A DNA stretch of 64,000 nt from NCBI GenBank assembly GCA_965153455.1, contig OZ234502.1, positions 1,591,267-1,655,266 on the forward strand, in the 5' to 3' direction. Every line of letters begins with the position of its first letter. Position 1 is the stretch's first letter. Of this stretch, positions 12,472 through 23,699 are shown piece by piece. The notes under the pieces are model-generated. The model did not search any database, was not told where the DNA came from, and was given only the letters and a program-made list of their open reading frames with translations. The stretch is from Sphagnum compactum (taxonomy: Eukaryota; Bryophyta; Sphagnopsida; Sphagnales). The position numbers and the translations under genes were made by a program.

Positions 12472-12476
12472 CTCCT

Positions 12477-13590
12477 TTAGCAATTCAACCAATTGAACAT
12501 GAATAACAAATTCAAGATCAATGTTCATTTTCACCTATTATAGGTTCTTTTGAATGCCCAAGTTGATTTTTGTTAATTATTTTTCTTTTGTGATAGTTTA
12601 GCAAACAATGTGTAGATTCTGAACTTTTTCTTAAGCAAGTGTCTCATCAATTGTCATAGGGTCCAAGCATGATAAAGTAAATGGAAAAAATAGTCCTACA
12701 AAAATTTAATTTCAAAAACTATTTTTTTCAACATTCACATTCAAAAAATATTAAAAACCTATTTAAATTGCATTTTGAAATCATAGAGCTCTTTGAGTTT
12801 ATTGTAAGTTGAACATAAAGTTTGAAGAATTTTTATATAAAAAAAATGGATGAAAAGTATGTTCTAAATTGACTAGTTATTTAAATTTTCCAACATACTT
12901 TTACATTGACACTTTGATAGATTATGACCATAATATGAAAAGTTGAAATTATATTCATACACATTAGGGCTTTATCAACTTGAAAGTACAATAATTTTGA
13001 TTGATATTTTACTTTCATGTATTTGTAACTCTATTTTGCAAAATTGGACACATACTTTCCAATACTTACATCTCAAAAAATGTATTTAAATGCATATTAA
13101 AACATGTGGTTCTTCAATATTGTTGATCATTGACTTAAATAATATTCATGAATCCAATATATTAAGGCATAACTTATGCATACTTTCCAAAAAAGTAGCA
13201 AGTGTCATTAACTGGCATACTTTACCATGCTTATGCCCTATATCTCCCACTTTAGGTAAGAAGAATGTCTCTGGGAGGTGTTGCTTAAAAGTATCATGAG
13301 GTATAACCATTTGAATAGGTAGGACAAAAATTAGTTCAACAAGTGCATCGGGTACTTATTCAACTAACCCAATATCTATTGATGGAATAAAAAAACAATA
13401 TGGTTTAACGTGGTTGGTTTAGGTACAATTATGTTTCCTATTGAAAACAACTTTGGTTCTATAACAAACATTAGATTTTCCTCATCAAATATTCCAGAAT
13501 GAAAGTCATAACAAACTAATTCTTCAAGTGATTTAGTTAGTACTCTTAATTTTTTAGTAACAAACATGATTATGATTATACTAGTTTCTT
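12477..13590 (-). pseudogene. Protease-RT linker of the gypsy element
   Basis: Coding remnants include KLRVLTKSLEELVCYDFHSG (about 13,560), VIEPKLFSIGNI, PKVGDIGHKHGKVCQLMTLA (about 13,200-13,260) and VQLVELLKE (about 12,490). They fit the variable linker seen in this gypsy type. Between about 12,690 and 12,970 the DNA is AT-rich without a match; an additional insertion there is possible but no ends were found. Confidence 0.6.
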
Positions 13591-13915
13591 AGAGGAATAA
13601 TATTATTAACCCAATCATGAGATACTTTAGCATCTTTAAGCCAAGGACAACCTAATAAAATGGAATAATTAGAATCCAATATACTATTGAGTATAACATT
13701 AAAGGTGACTATATAAGGAATTCCATGGAGAAAAAATTTAAGATCTTTGATCAAACCTAAGGGTTTAACAATGGTTTAATTTGCCATGCGTAAGTTGTAA
13801 GGTGTTAGTTTTGGTTTTGGTAATCCTAACTACATTCGTAACTTCTCAATAATAATACTAATTCCATGACCACGATCTAAAAGGACATCCTCAATGAAGT
13901 TTCTTCTTACTTGAA
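13590..13915 (-). pseudogene. Retroviral-type aspartic protease of the gypsy element
   Basis: Reads VLLDRGHGISIIEKLRM (active-site DxG motif, with Asp at about 13,875-13,877), LGLPKPKLTPYNLRMAN, VKPLGLIKDLKFFLHGIPY and YSILLGCPWLKDAKVSHDW. The family normally has D-G-G/S at the active site; here the second position is Arg (DRG), which would abolish dimeric protease activity. Two in-frame stops follow LRM and MAN. Confidence 0.82.
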
Positions 13916-14212
13916 CATGTATAACTACCATTTAATGATCCATTGCTATTGAAGCAACTGCAGGTTTAAATGAAACAAGTTTTGATGGTAGCAAGTTAGA
14001 AATGTAATGTTTAATGTTAGGTATTACCTATAACAATTGTCCCAAGTTGACTATATAGTTGGTCTCCAAGACTTATAATGCTAATATCCTTCAAAATTTC
14101 TTCCAAAATCTTTTTTAATGTCACAAATTATGAAAATATTTCATTGATTTGACTATTTTCAACTAGTTGATGGTCATTTGTAGTTTTAGGCAATTTAGCC
14201 CAACTAGGAATG

Positions 14213-14401
14213 CTATTTTGTGAGCATGTGAGCATGAACAGGTGAATGTGAGTAGAAAAAATTTTCTAAAGCATATTCGTCACACATCATCAAAATATTC
14301 CCTAACAGATCCGTCCACTGTGGCAGAATATTCTTTGACAAAATCATACATGGCAAAATATTTTTTAACACAACCCTATGTGGTAGAATATGCTCTAACA
14401 A
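14213..14401. repeat. Segment shared with 23,465-23,650
   Basis: GTGAGCATGTGAGCATGAACA is followed by several AATATTYY / GGCAGAATATTC units about 40 bp apart. A similar run with GTGAACATGTGAGCGTGAAC and TGGAATATTTTGCCACG units occurs at 23,465-23,650, also beside gypsy sequence. Both are probably copies of one small repeat; it lies between gag and protease here. Confidence 0.4.
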
Positions 14402-14488
14402 GAAAAAATCTTGTGACGCCTACTCTTGAAACAAATAAAACAAACATTGAAACCACAAACTTGTTTTACAAAAAAAAGGGGAAATAAA

Positions 14489-16450
14489 TCACGACATTTT
14501 TGAATTTGGTTTATTAGGTTTGTGCCCCATATGTTGAAACACATTGTTGGTTTGGAACTTTTCTCTTTTAGTTATATAACAAGTATCCGAAATATGACCT
14601 ATTTTACCACAGTTAATACATGTATATAAATATTTAGTTGCAACAACATGTACTACTAGTTTTGTTATTGCATTAATCTTTGGTGTTGTTGGTAAAACGT
14701 AGTAATTTACATTAATAGGTCTGTTTTCTTCATAGACTATGACAATTTCTTTGTGTTTAATCAAAGTATCATATTTCATACCAATTGTTGTTAATCATAG
14801 ATAAGGCAACAAACCTACTTTGAAAACAATGGTGAGGAAAACATGTTCTAACTTGTAAACAATTTGCCAATTTCAATAGGTGTTCATAGTAAACCTCCAC
14901 ATGTTCAACAATTTGTTGTTGAATGTGCAGTCCTTGGAAAAGGACTTTTACCTTGGCGCCCCTGGCTCCTTTGATTGTGATTTCACCCAAGTGGTGGATA
15001 CCATGGTGGTATGAACATTTGTGGATCAAGTGCTGGCCATCCAAATGATCCAACAAGTGGATTAAATGTTGGTTTGCTAGGTGGATCTCTTCCAAGTGAA
15101 CTTCCTCCATGTGAATCTTTAGGTTGTCCTCCATTTGGTGGATGATGAGTATAATTTCTATGTGGTACATGAATTGGCAAATTGTCATCAATTTGATGTA
15201 TTTCAATATTGATGGGTATAATAGTTATCATTGAGGTTATCACTTGTTGCTAAACAAGTTTTTTTTCCTTGTTAATGATTGGCTAAACCATTGTAGTAAA
15301 TTGGTTACCTTAGTGTTTGTATCGGTATGGCAAGTTGCTTTGATACTAGGTGCACATATCTAGGTATGTAACCTATATAATTCCTAGAAATTAAAGGATC
15401 AAATCTTTTTGTTTTAGTAGGGTATGCTAGATACAAACTAGGATTTTAAAGTATGTAAAGGGGTATGACATTATACCACATTGGACATGTAAATGTAGGT
15501 AATACACCGGTCTTATTTGGTACAAATGGTGTAATAGATGGTTGCTTGGTTGGTTGATAGTTAACAAGTATTGCCGTATGACCAAAACTTGAATTCATGA
15601 CTTGAATTCCTTGCACAAGTACATTTGGTAATACAATTGTTGTAGTTGGAATGACAAGTTGATGAACATTCATCACCTCATCCCTTAAAAGTTGCATTAA
15701 TATATCATCAACAAAGGGTCAATGTTTGAATTGATGTCCCACATGTTGACAACAAAAATAACATCCAAATTTCCTCATGAAATCAGTGTGTTGTGTGGAA
15801 CTTGTAATCTTTCATTTTGACCACAAACCAATCTAGTTGGCCAAGGGGCATGTTGGTATGTGGGCCCTTGTCAAACAATATCTAGCAATGTTCAAAGTTC
15901 AATCAATTCCAAATGTGGCATGGAAACTAATTGATTATAAGGTCTTCAATTGATGTAATGAAATTATTCTAACCTATTTATAAGTTGGATTCATTCCATC
16001 TCTGAATTGGTTGTCACCAAATCAATATTGGGATTTGATTCATGATTTTGTAATCCAATAGAGATTGTTGTTTGTGTTGGTGCACTTGTTATGGGTATGA
16101 AATAACTAGGGGTTGCATATTGCCATTATTGTTGTGTTAAAACAACATCAAATTTTGAGCAAGTTTGTTATTGCCACCATTGTGAGGACTTGTTGTTCAT
16201 TGTTGGGTCGAGATTTGTGGTGTCACTTAGTGAGTGGTTGAGGGTATGGTTGGTTTCCTTATGCATAACCTATTCGACTAAATTTGATGCCAATTGTTGA
16301 ATTCTACTTGTTATGCTACCTCCATGTTTGGTGCATTCACTAGTTCATTTCCCATAGATTGCACATGTTGTTCATCTTGCATTTGTGCATGTTTTAATAT
16401 AAGTTGATGTATAACTTGATCTAATTGTTTCCTAAGACTTTTTATAACCA
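14489..16450 (-). pseudogene. Gag region of the gypsy element
   Basis: From N to C: a Pro/Thr/Val-rich stretch (15,697-15,446), a Pro/Gly-rich segment (GGSSLGRDPPSKPTFNPLVG; LDPQMFIPPWYPP, about 15,000-15,150) and a capsid segment VEVYYEHLLKLANCLQV (about 14,850-14,910). A CCHC zinc knuckle follows (YTCINCGKIGHISDTCY, about 14,575-14,625). Gag packages element RNA into particles. Part of the capsid between PPWYPP and VEVYYE is deleted relative to the usual arrangement. N-terminal to 15,700 only scattered fragments are readable. Confidence 0.78.
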
Positions 16451-16778
16451 CTCTTGACCTTGCAAAATAATAGGTTTTAAAAAAGTATTCACATTATTTT
16501 TTAGCATAAAACGAGATCAACTCCACCCAACAATCAAAAGAATTAAAAATAATTTTTTTATAGATAGGATGTTTGACTTGCTTCAAAAATTCTACACTAC
16601 CACCTATTCCCCTAATGTTTTCAAAATGGAAAAGAAACAACAACACTATTTTAGAGTTTGCACAAAAAATTAAAAATGATACAAACTAAAAATTGTAAGC
16701 GCTAGTGCTTATAATTTCGATATAATGCTTAATGATTATAACTAAAAATTCTAAACATGAATGTTATAAATTCTAATC

Positions 16779-16796
16779 CATTGCTTGGTCACCAAA
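16779..16796 (-). promoter_or_regulatory. Candidate primer-binding site of the gypsy element
   Basis: On the minus strand, immediately inside the LTR end (ATTAACA), lies TTTGGTGACCAAGCAATG. The position and TGG start fit a tRNA primer-binding site. I did not assign the tRNA. Confidence 0.4.
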
Positions 16797-17314
16797 TGTT
16801 AATGAGATTTTTTGTGGTTTCCCATTAGAATTCTTTACAATCCTTCTATTTCCAAAATAGGTTCAATTAATTAGCAACACATACATTCAATAGAAAAATC
16901 TCTAAATCCGATGTATGAATCAAAACTCTAAATAAAAATTGTTTACAAGTTGCAAAACTAAAAAATAATAATTGAAAGTGGAAAGTTCCTATTCTTCATT
17001 GCAAATTTGAAATTACAAAATAAAAGTTTTGAAATCTATAGTCTCCAAAGTTTTTAGTCCCTTCTCTTTATCCTACTTATATATATGTTGATAAATAAAT
17101 AAATAAATTCATTAGTCTGTTTAAACAATATCTAACTAGTATATACACTAACAGTCCAAAAATTTCAAAAATTAATTACTTGTTAACATCTACCTGTTTT
17201 ACAAACTACTTGCTCTATCAACTCCTTATCAACTAACTACATGTTGACCTATCATCTATCATATTCTTTCACCTGTTAAGTTCTGTCACCTATTATAATA
17301 AAATTTGGGTAACA
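16797..17314 (-). repeat. Candidate 5' LTR of the gypsy element (518 bp)
   Basis: On the plus strand it runs from TGTTAATGAG to GGGTAACA, so the ends are the 5-bp inverted pair TGTTA/TAACA expected of an LTR. On the minus strand a TATATATAA box lies at about 17,079-17,087, followed by a short leader region. No partner LTR was found near 8.6 kb, so only the end structure, TATA box and position before gag support this. Confidence 0.5.
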
Positions 17315-18750
17315 ACCAGCATGTCCACACTACAGTTATATTTGTTGTTAAGTTGCATGTATTTCATTCTCTGTGGACAAAAAGATGATCCGTATTATCA
17401 TTGTGTGTTGATGAAAAGTGATTCGCATCCAACTATTGAACATGTTATGCATGTAAAGGAAATTGATAATGTCTAGTAATTGGCTCAAGGCCAATCCACC
17501 AGTCACCTAGTTCATCACCACAAGAACAAGCTTTTGGATAACCACCTTTTCTAGGTTCTTTGGTTTATGATGAAAGTTAATCTTGCTATAGCAGATTGGT
17601 TCTTTCCAAAGAACCTGAACTGCGGGTTCGTTAACTGACCAACATTGGTCCATAGTATATCAAACAACGAAAAGACACTAAATATCCCCTAATGAGCTTT
17701 GTATGGGTGTCAATGCAGCACGTACTGTAAAGCCAAACTGTTTTTATGTAGGGTTTGATGGGTTTGACCTTATTTATAGGTGAAATTAAAAAACAACATT
17801 GTTTTCGTTAAGTGTTGTTATTACAATGCTGCTGGTTGGTATGCTCATTGTCAATTGAGAGGTGATGGGTTTGAAATTGGTTTGAGACAGCAAAACATGT
17901 AAAGCAAAAAGTTATTCTCTTGGCAGAGTCTCACAGACAGGCCTGAACAGAGCCTTGTTTCTGGCAAAACTGCACAGGGCCCAAAATGGTTCCAGAAAAA
18001 GAGAAGCCCAAACAGAGCTCGTTAGGGGGTATATAGCACTCATTGTTTTATTTCCCTGTGTTCTGATGCAGCATCATTAGCAGTCATCCCAAAAAAGATT
18101 TAGCATTAGTTGATGGCATATTTGGTCACAACTATCAAAAACTGACCCAAAAAATAACTGCCCCAGAACTGAAAACTGTGTTGAAATGCGATGAAATTTA
18201 TTTTTAAAAACAGTTGTTTTCCTGATAACTTAACAATTTTTTTAAAAAAAAGGGAATTTATGACCAAATTTGGCTAAATTGACTTATGTATAGTTGTTAA
18301 CTTCACTATATCAAAATATTGGAAGAAAAAACACTACTCCAAGGGCAATGTTTGAAATGTGACACAACATAGAAAATTGAAGAATTTTCAGGTTGGATAA
18401 ATCAGAATAAGTTCCCCCCAAAAATCATTCTTGTCAAATTGATATGCTTCCATGTTCACATTTTTGTGTGAAAGGTCAAATTTTTGTCAACTTGTCATGT
18501 GAAATCATTTGTGAACACTGCCCATCACACTTTTGTTTTTGGTCACAAAAAGAAGAGTAACAAATCCATCAGAATACAGCACTAAAGATCATGATTAAAA
18601 TTTTATATTCTTGTCGCTCAACTTGTTAGCTTTTGAACAATAGGCACCTGAAATCTTGGAAGGGTCTAAAGATAAGTCACACTTCTTTTACAAGTAAAGC
18701 ACTCAGAGGAAATTTGTAAGTGTATGTGGAGGGCGCCTTATATCCATCAA
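17315..18750. other. No gene recognised
   Basis: There is no long open frame and no recognised motif. Base composition is slightly less AT-rich than the flanks around 17,880-18,080. A GGTATATAG word at about 18,029 could be a promoter element but nothing downstream supports it. Confidence 0.4.
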
Positions 18751-18757
18751 TTTCCCT

Positions 18758-19125
18758 CCTACAAATTGGGAGGCATATCAAAGTACCTTTACCATTTCGG
18801 CAACAAACTGTCAAATAATTAATTAAATTTTAAATCTTAATTTCAGCACTTGTTTTTTAATTCTGAAATTTTCAACAAGTAATGGTTATACAAAATAATA
18901 AACACACTCTTATCAGTGCTATGGAACAGTCTAGTGTGTCTAGACTGCCTCAATTTTAAGTTGCTGTCCTTGAAGGTCTGCGAATTTTTTGATTTTCTTA
19001 AAATTTCAGCATAAATAATAAAATAAAATTTCAAAAGTTTGACAAAACAAAAAATAATTTAATATATGTCGAAATGGTAAAGGTACTATGGTTATGCCTA
19101 CTCCTCAAGGATGGGAGGGAAATTA
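18758..19125. mobile_element. Small inverted-repeat element
   Basis: AGTACCTTTACCATTTCG at 18,782-18,799 is repeated exactly in inverted orientation at 19,069-19,086. Both arms extend outward through a diverged TTTCCCTCC / GGGAGGGAA. The ~270-bp interior is AT-rich and non-coding. Target duplications were not resolved, so the ends are approximate. Confidence 0.5.
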
Positions 19126-19175
19126 CGCCTACTTGTGAGTGTAAGAACCCTCCCACTATTGAGGAGTAGGCATAA
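19092..19175. repeat. Perfect 17-bp inverted repeat
   Basis: TTATGCCTACTCCTCAA (19,092-19,108) and its exact complement TTGAGGAGTAGGCATAA (19,159-19,175) flank a 50-base loop. AGAACCCTCCCA occurs as a direct repeat at 19,144 and 19,175. It partly overlaps the right arm of the inverted-repeat element ending near 19,125. Confidence 0.75.
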
Positions 19176-19179
19176 GAAC

Positions 19180-20480
19180 CCTCCCATTCATATGCCTCTC
19201 GTGGTCTACATAGGTATGGTTCATGATAAATTTTGCCTCGTTTTTTACAATAGGTAAAGTCCATGGATGGGGACATTCCCAAAATGTGGGGCTGGAATCA
19301 GCTATCGCCTCGTCCTAGGCCCCTTATGTTGAGAATGCCCCCATCTTAGGGCTTTATCTTACACTTAAGAGGCACCACTACCACTCTTTGGGTCTTATGG
19401 CAATCTCCAAACAAGAATGTACACGTAGTCTCAACTATGTATGAACCGTCTCAATATTCATAAAAGTGTTTGTTTGTTTGTTTGGATGTGACCACATCAC
19501 AACCCTCTCAAACTGTGTGGCTCCTTGCTCCACTTTTTGTGCTGTCAAAAAGACCTTTTATGAGATAGTGTGCACATTTGTTCTTCTGCAATTTTTGAAC
19601 CAACAAAACAAAAATAATGGCATTTAGACCAATTTTTTGGCTTTTGAAATTAATTATAGAATTGAAAATTAATTCAGTAAGGTTCCATAAGAACTCTAAA
19701 GTTAAACTCACTTACTGGGATAAGGGTTCATGCAAAGTAGAGCCAAGTGTGGGCCTAATTCCAGTAAAGCCCATGGCCGAAGTCCATATTGTGTGTAAAG
19801 ACTGATTGAATGTGTATTCCATATTCATATTTTGCCAGTGATACCCAATTGGAAAAACATAAAAATAAAAATGGGTGTTACAAAAGATGAAATGCACATA
19901 AGAGAAGCATTACAGTTTTTGAAACACTGGCTTTCATTTAGGCAAAATTATGCCTAGTAACCAGCGTTGTTCTTTGTGGCGAATTTTCGCCACTTGGCGA
20001 CAAAAAAAAAGGGCTGGCGCATCTAACAAAGGAAAATTTGGGAATTCTTTAAAAACATTCGCCATATTTGAGGAAAAAAAGCTAAAAGTTGCCAGATTTA
20101 GACTAGACAGTGTGTTACTATAGGTCGCCAGAACTAGGCAGGATTCCAAAAAAATCTACTTGCTCACCAGGACAGTCGCCATTATTGTTAATTAATGCTG
20201 AGGATCCTAGCCAGTGCACCTACTTGAGGAATTTGAAAAAAAAACCCTGCTAGTAACATGCCTTCCTAATACATGAAAAATCTAACAAGGTCTTTATGAT
20301 ATATGAATTCTTGATTGTCTGATCTTTACATAAAGGAAAGCGTATCTTGGGGACTTCAAGGATACTCTGTTGAGAACTCAGACTCTAACCATTTTGGGGC
20401 GTTATAAAACAGCACTTTCTTAATGAGGTCCCCTGTGCAGTCAGGAAGTTTTACAAAGCCAATTAACAAAGCCAGCGACT
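19180..20480. other. No gene recognised
   Basis: There is no supported coding region. Small features: a (GTTT)4 run at about 19,470, and a short hairpin GTGGCGAATTTTCGCCAC at 19,976-19,993 followed by GGCGACA and CGCCA words up to 20,180. Confidence 0.4.
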
Positions 20481-20690
20481 TGCTTCATACTACTGGTGAT
20501 GGGTTTAGGTCTTATGTTTCATGTTTTCTCCTCTTAGGGTTGCCCATTGTGCATTCTGCGTTTTCAGGTGTGGTCTTTTGCAGCTTGCTTTGTGCTACTG
20601 GTGATGGGTTTAGGTCTTAGGTTTCCTGTTTTCTTTTCTTAGGGCTCCCCATTGTGTGTTCTGCGTTTTCAGGTGTGGTCTTTTGTTTGG
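20481..20690. repeat. Two copies of a 105-bp tandem repeat
   Basis: TACTGGTGATGGGTTTAGGT occurs at 20,491 and 20,596. Each copy continues through TTAGGGYTSCCCATTGTG and TTCTGCGTTTTCAGGTGTGG. Only a few mismatches separate the copies. Confidence 0.8.
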
Positions 20691-21029
20691 ACTTCAATTT
20701 TTTATTTTTTTTCTCTTGTTCCCTTGCCTGGTGTTTTACTTTATTTATTTATTTATAGAATTAACAGGTTATTTAAATAATTTTTCAAAATCGATTAATG
20801 AATTTAGAAATGGAGGCCTGGTGGCTTGAGAGAAACCTGAATTATTACTTTTTTGGATAAATGTTCTTAAACCAATGGTATGTGGCAGGACCCGGTATAG
20901 CTGCCTAGGGCCCCAGGCCCTCGATGGCGCCAATTCCAGCTTGCATTTTAGTTTAAGGTACAGTCTCAGGATGCGGGCTGCCAGGCACTATGTCCCAAGG
21001 GGATACGACAGTTCACTAGGTGGGGCAGC

Positions 21030-21145
21030 CTCACTAGTGAGGCTGATTTCCTGAGTTCACGGGCCTGGGTGGTATCACAAACTGCCAACCACCTGGCAGG
21101 CTGGTAATGAGGCTGACTTCCTCAGTTCACTGGGCGGGACTACAA
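21030..21145. repeat. Short GC-rich duplication
   Basis: TGAGGCTGATTTCCTGAGTT and TGAGGCTGACTTCCTCAGTT lie about 70 bp apart, each followed by CAC and a GGGC word. It sits at the left edge of the ~165-bp tandem array. Confidence 0.6.
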
Positions 21146-21955
21146 AATTCCAAAAAGGCCATGAGAGGAGTGAGCTTGGGGTCCGTCCCAAGACATGGAA
21201 ACCTGAACGTCTTACAAATTTTGCTTTAATTTTAAGTACAGAATTTTAAAAAGGTCGTGAAAGGACTGGGCTTGAGATTTAAAGTAGAATATTCTTTTTT
21301 TTCGGATCCCAAGGTAAGGAATATCGGCTTGCGCTTAGGGGCAAACCTCATAAGATTCCCTTGGACGGTGATCCTGGACAACTTACAAATTTTGCTAACG
21401 TCACGCACGGAATTCCAAAAAAGTCATGAAAGGACAGGGCTTGAGATTTAAAGTAGAATATTCTTTTTTTTCGGATCCCAAGGTAAGGAATATCGGCTTG
21501 CGCTAGGGGAAACCTCATAAGATTCCCTTGAACGGTGATCCTGGACATCTTACAAATTTTGCTAACGTCACGCACCGAATTCCAAAAAATTCATGAAAGG
21601 ACTGGGCTTGGGGTTTAAAATAAAATATTCCCTGTCCTAGGAATATTTACCTTGGGTCCAGGGAAACCCCATAAGATTCCCTTGGATAGTGCCCTGGACA
21701 TTTTACAAATTTTGCTAATGTCATGTACAGAATTCCAAAAAGGCAATGAAAGGCTTGGGCTTGGGGTTTAAAGTAAAATATTGCCTGTCTTGGGTTCTAG
21801 GACAGGGAATATTGGCTTGGGCCTAGTGGCAGACCCCATAGGATTCCCTTGGACAGAGACATTGCACATTTTACAAATTTCGTCATGTACAAAATTCCAA
21901 AAAGGCCATGAAACAAGTGGGCTCGTGCTTGGGTTTTAAAGTAGAATATTCCATG
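21146..21955. repeat. Satellite-like tandem array, ~165-bp unit
   Basis: Units begin with AATTCCAAAAAGG or a variant at 21,146 (short unit), 21,242, 21,411, 21,578, 21,731 and 21,893, giving spacings of 96, 169, 167, 153 and 162 bp. Each carries GGGCTTG, TAAAGTAGAATATT, ATAAGATTCCCTTGGA and TTACAAATTTTGCTAA. Units starting at 21,242 and 21,411 are almost identical, showing recent duplication. ORFs reading through are repeat artefacts. Confidence 0.85.
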
Positions 21956-22399
21956 TAAAGAATTTGTAAAGAATTAGTTACAATATACTTGTAATCATTA
22001 ATAAACAATATAGCTCATTATAATTATGTTTGATGTTTTCCATAATTTAAAGATTTATAATATGGTTGTAATTATTAGTTGCAATTATATAACTAGATAT
22101 TAATTATTACTAATTAACATATCTATTTACTTACTTCATTAATGTGTATTACGTAATTACTTAGAGACAATGTTGTACGAACTAAAAGGCTCTCTAGTGT
22201 TGTATGTCCATATGAGAATGTTTTTCCTCCCCAAAAATTTGTCCCATATTGTTTGTCATCCTTTCCAAATTATGAAGAATGTAAATGGAAGCATTCCAAA
22301 CATCCAAGACATAAGAAGTATTCAAAAAAGAAAGGTCACTTTTGATGAGCCAATTGAAATGGTTCAACCTTAAAGGTCAAATTCAACATAAAATAGGAT
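21956..22399. other. No gene recognised
   Basis: AT-rich stretch with a 67-codon open frame (22,170-22,373) lacking any recognised motif. It may be the interior or left part of the CACTA fragment that ends at 23,171. Confidence 0.3.
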
Positions 22400-23171
22400 T
22401 TTTCTACCTAGGTGGTTTGAGTGTAGGCTTAATCTAGGCAACCTACATCAACTAGGCCTAGTCTAACGACCTAGCTTTAGGTGCAACGTAGGAAAGGACA
22501 TAGTGTAAGCTCCTAAGGTAGGCCTAGGTTGCCTAAACTACTTTATGCTCCTAGACCTAGGCCTAGTTGCATAGACTTTAGGCTTTAGGTTCCTAGACCT
22601 ATGCTTAGGTGCCTAGGCTTAAAGCTTAGGTTCTTAAACCTAGACCTAGTACTTAATTTTGGGCTTAGTTTAGGTTTATCTTAGGTCCTTTAGGTTCTAG
22701 CCACGTGGCATTCCTAAATGGTTAATATTTAAATGCCATGTCACTTAGCCTAGGTGGTCAATGTTTAAATGCCACATGGCCAAGCCTAAGTGGCCAATGT
22801 CTAAATGCCATGTGGCCAAATCTAAGTGGTCAATGTTTAAATGCCACGTGGCCTAGCTTGGGTGGCCAATGTCTAAATGCCATGTGGCATTTGACCAATC
22901 GAAATTATGTTTGACTAATCAAATAGAGTTTGACCATCGCACAAAACCATTCATTAGAACCACTAATGAATACATTGTTACTTTGGCACCCTAAAACTAC
23001 CACAAAAAAAACTTGAACCAAACCACCCAATCACCTATTTGGTGGTTTCTTTATTCCACTAAGAACCAACCACTACCCTAAACCACTAAACCTGCTGGAA
23101 ACCCACTATAATGGTACCACTATAGAATGAGTGGTTTACACATTGGTCTAACCACATGTTTTCTAGTAGTG
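22400..23171. mobile_element. Right-end fragment of a third CACTA element
   Basis: The right end reads TTTTCTAGTAGTG at 23,159-23,171, the same terminal inverted repeat as the complete CACTA element at 26.5-29.2 kb. Subterminal DNA is dense in AACCAC/GTGGTTT motifs (22,930-23,160). Further in lie a G-box tandem repeat (22,700-22,895) and a CCTAGGC-rich stretch (22,410-22,690), paralleling the order inside the complete elements. I found no CACTA left end, so the left border is a guess. Confidence 0.55.
22700..22895. repeat. 36-bp tandem repeat carrying G-box-like cores
   Basis: Units start at 22,700, 22,735, 22,771, 22,807, 22,843 and (partial) 22,879, with exact 36-bp spacing after the first (35). 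Each begins with a form of GCCACGTGGC or GCCATGTGGC and ends with CAATGTYTAAAT. The first and fifth contain the intact palindrome CCACGTGG. Confidence 0.9.
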
Positions 23172-23464
23172 TCTCTAATTCTAACTTGAGTTTTTTCATA
23201 TTTCAAAACTATTTTATCTTTCCTAATCCTCCTTCCTCATCTTTTGATTCAATAATAATCTTTTCTTCAACAATGCTTCTCTAAAAATCTTTTGAACGAA
23301 TTCCCACCATAGAACCCAATTTGAATTAGTCTTCATAAATCCTAATCCTACATAGTCATATTACACTTATGTCCACCTTGTAAATTGTTAAGACTACCTA
23401 TGTCCAGTCTGTCCGACAAGGACAACACAATTCTACCCTTAACATTACAAGAGCAATACTAGTA

Positions 23465-23650
23465 AGTGAGTGGGTGAGCGGGTGAACATGTGAGCGTGAA
23501 CAAGAAGGAATCTTAAATAATATTCCATGCCACATCATGGAATATTTTAAATATTTTTGCCACGTGGAATTAATATATGACATGGCAAAATATTCCATGA
23601 TAAGAATATTCCATGCTTTGTCATGGAATATTTTGCCACGTCACATACGT
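23465..23650. repeat. Short repeat of ATATTCCATG / CATGGAATATT units
   Basis: It begins with GTGAGTGGGTGAGCGGGTGA, then alternates inverted words ATTCCATG and CATGGAAT with GCCACGTGG / GCCACGTCAC. It is related to 14,213-14,401. It lies just left of a gypsy fragment. Confidence 0.45.
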
Positions 23651-23699
23651 GATTTGTTGGGGGAATTAGCAATGATTTATTGATTCTAAACATATTATC

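Larger units (their letters stand above)
8640..17314 (-). mobile_element. Degenerate Ty3/gypsy LTR retrotransposon
   Basis: The minus strand carries, in order, a presumed 5' LTR (17,314-16,797), gag (to about 14,490), aspartic protease (about 13,900-13,590), reverse transcriptase (11,844-11,090), RNase H (10,930-10,617 and 9,869-9,740) and integrase (about 9,560-8,780). This order (integrase last) defines Ty3/gypsy. Every domain has stops and frameshifts, so it is inactive. Two miniature elements are inserted at 9,870-10,611 and 11,845-12,471. I could not find the 3' LTR; the left end seems lost against gene A. The text matches the abundant plant gypsy type with FVDHMALVYLVNKP-like RNase H. 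Confidence 0.88.

Noticed and set aside
16779-16796. Assigning a specific tRNA to the candidate primer-binding site
   Set aside because: TGGTGACCAAGC does not match a tRNA 3' end I can recall with confidence, so only a candidate site is listed.
19976-19993. GC-rich hairpin GTGGCGAATTTTCGCCAC as a terminator
   Set aside because: This is plant nuclear DNA with no gene ending here; a bacterial-type terminator makes no sense.
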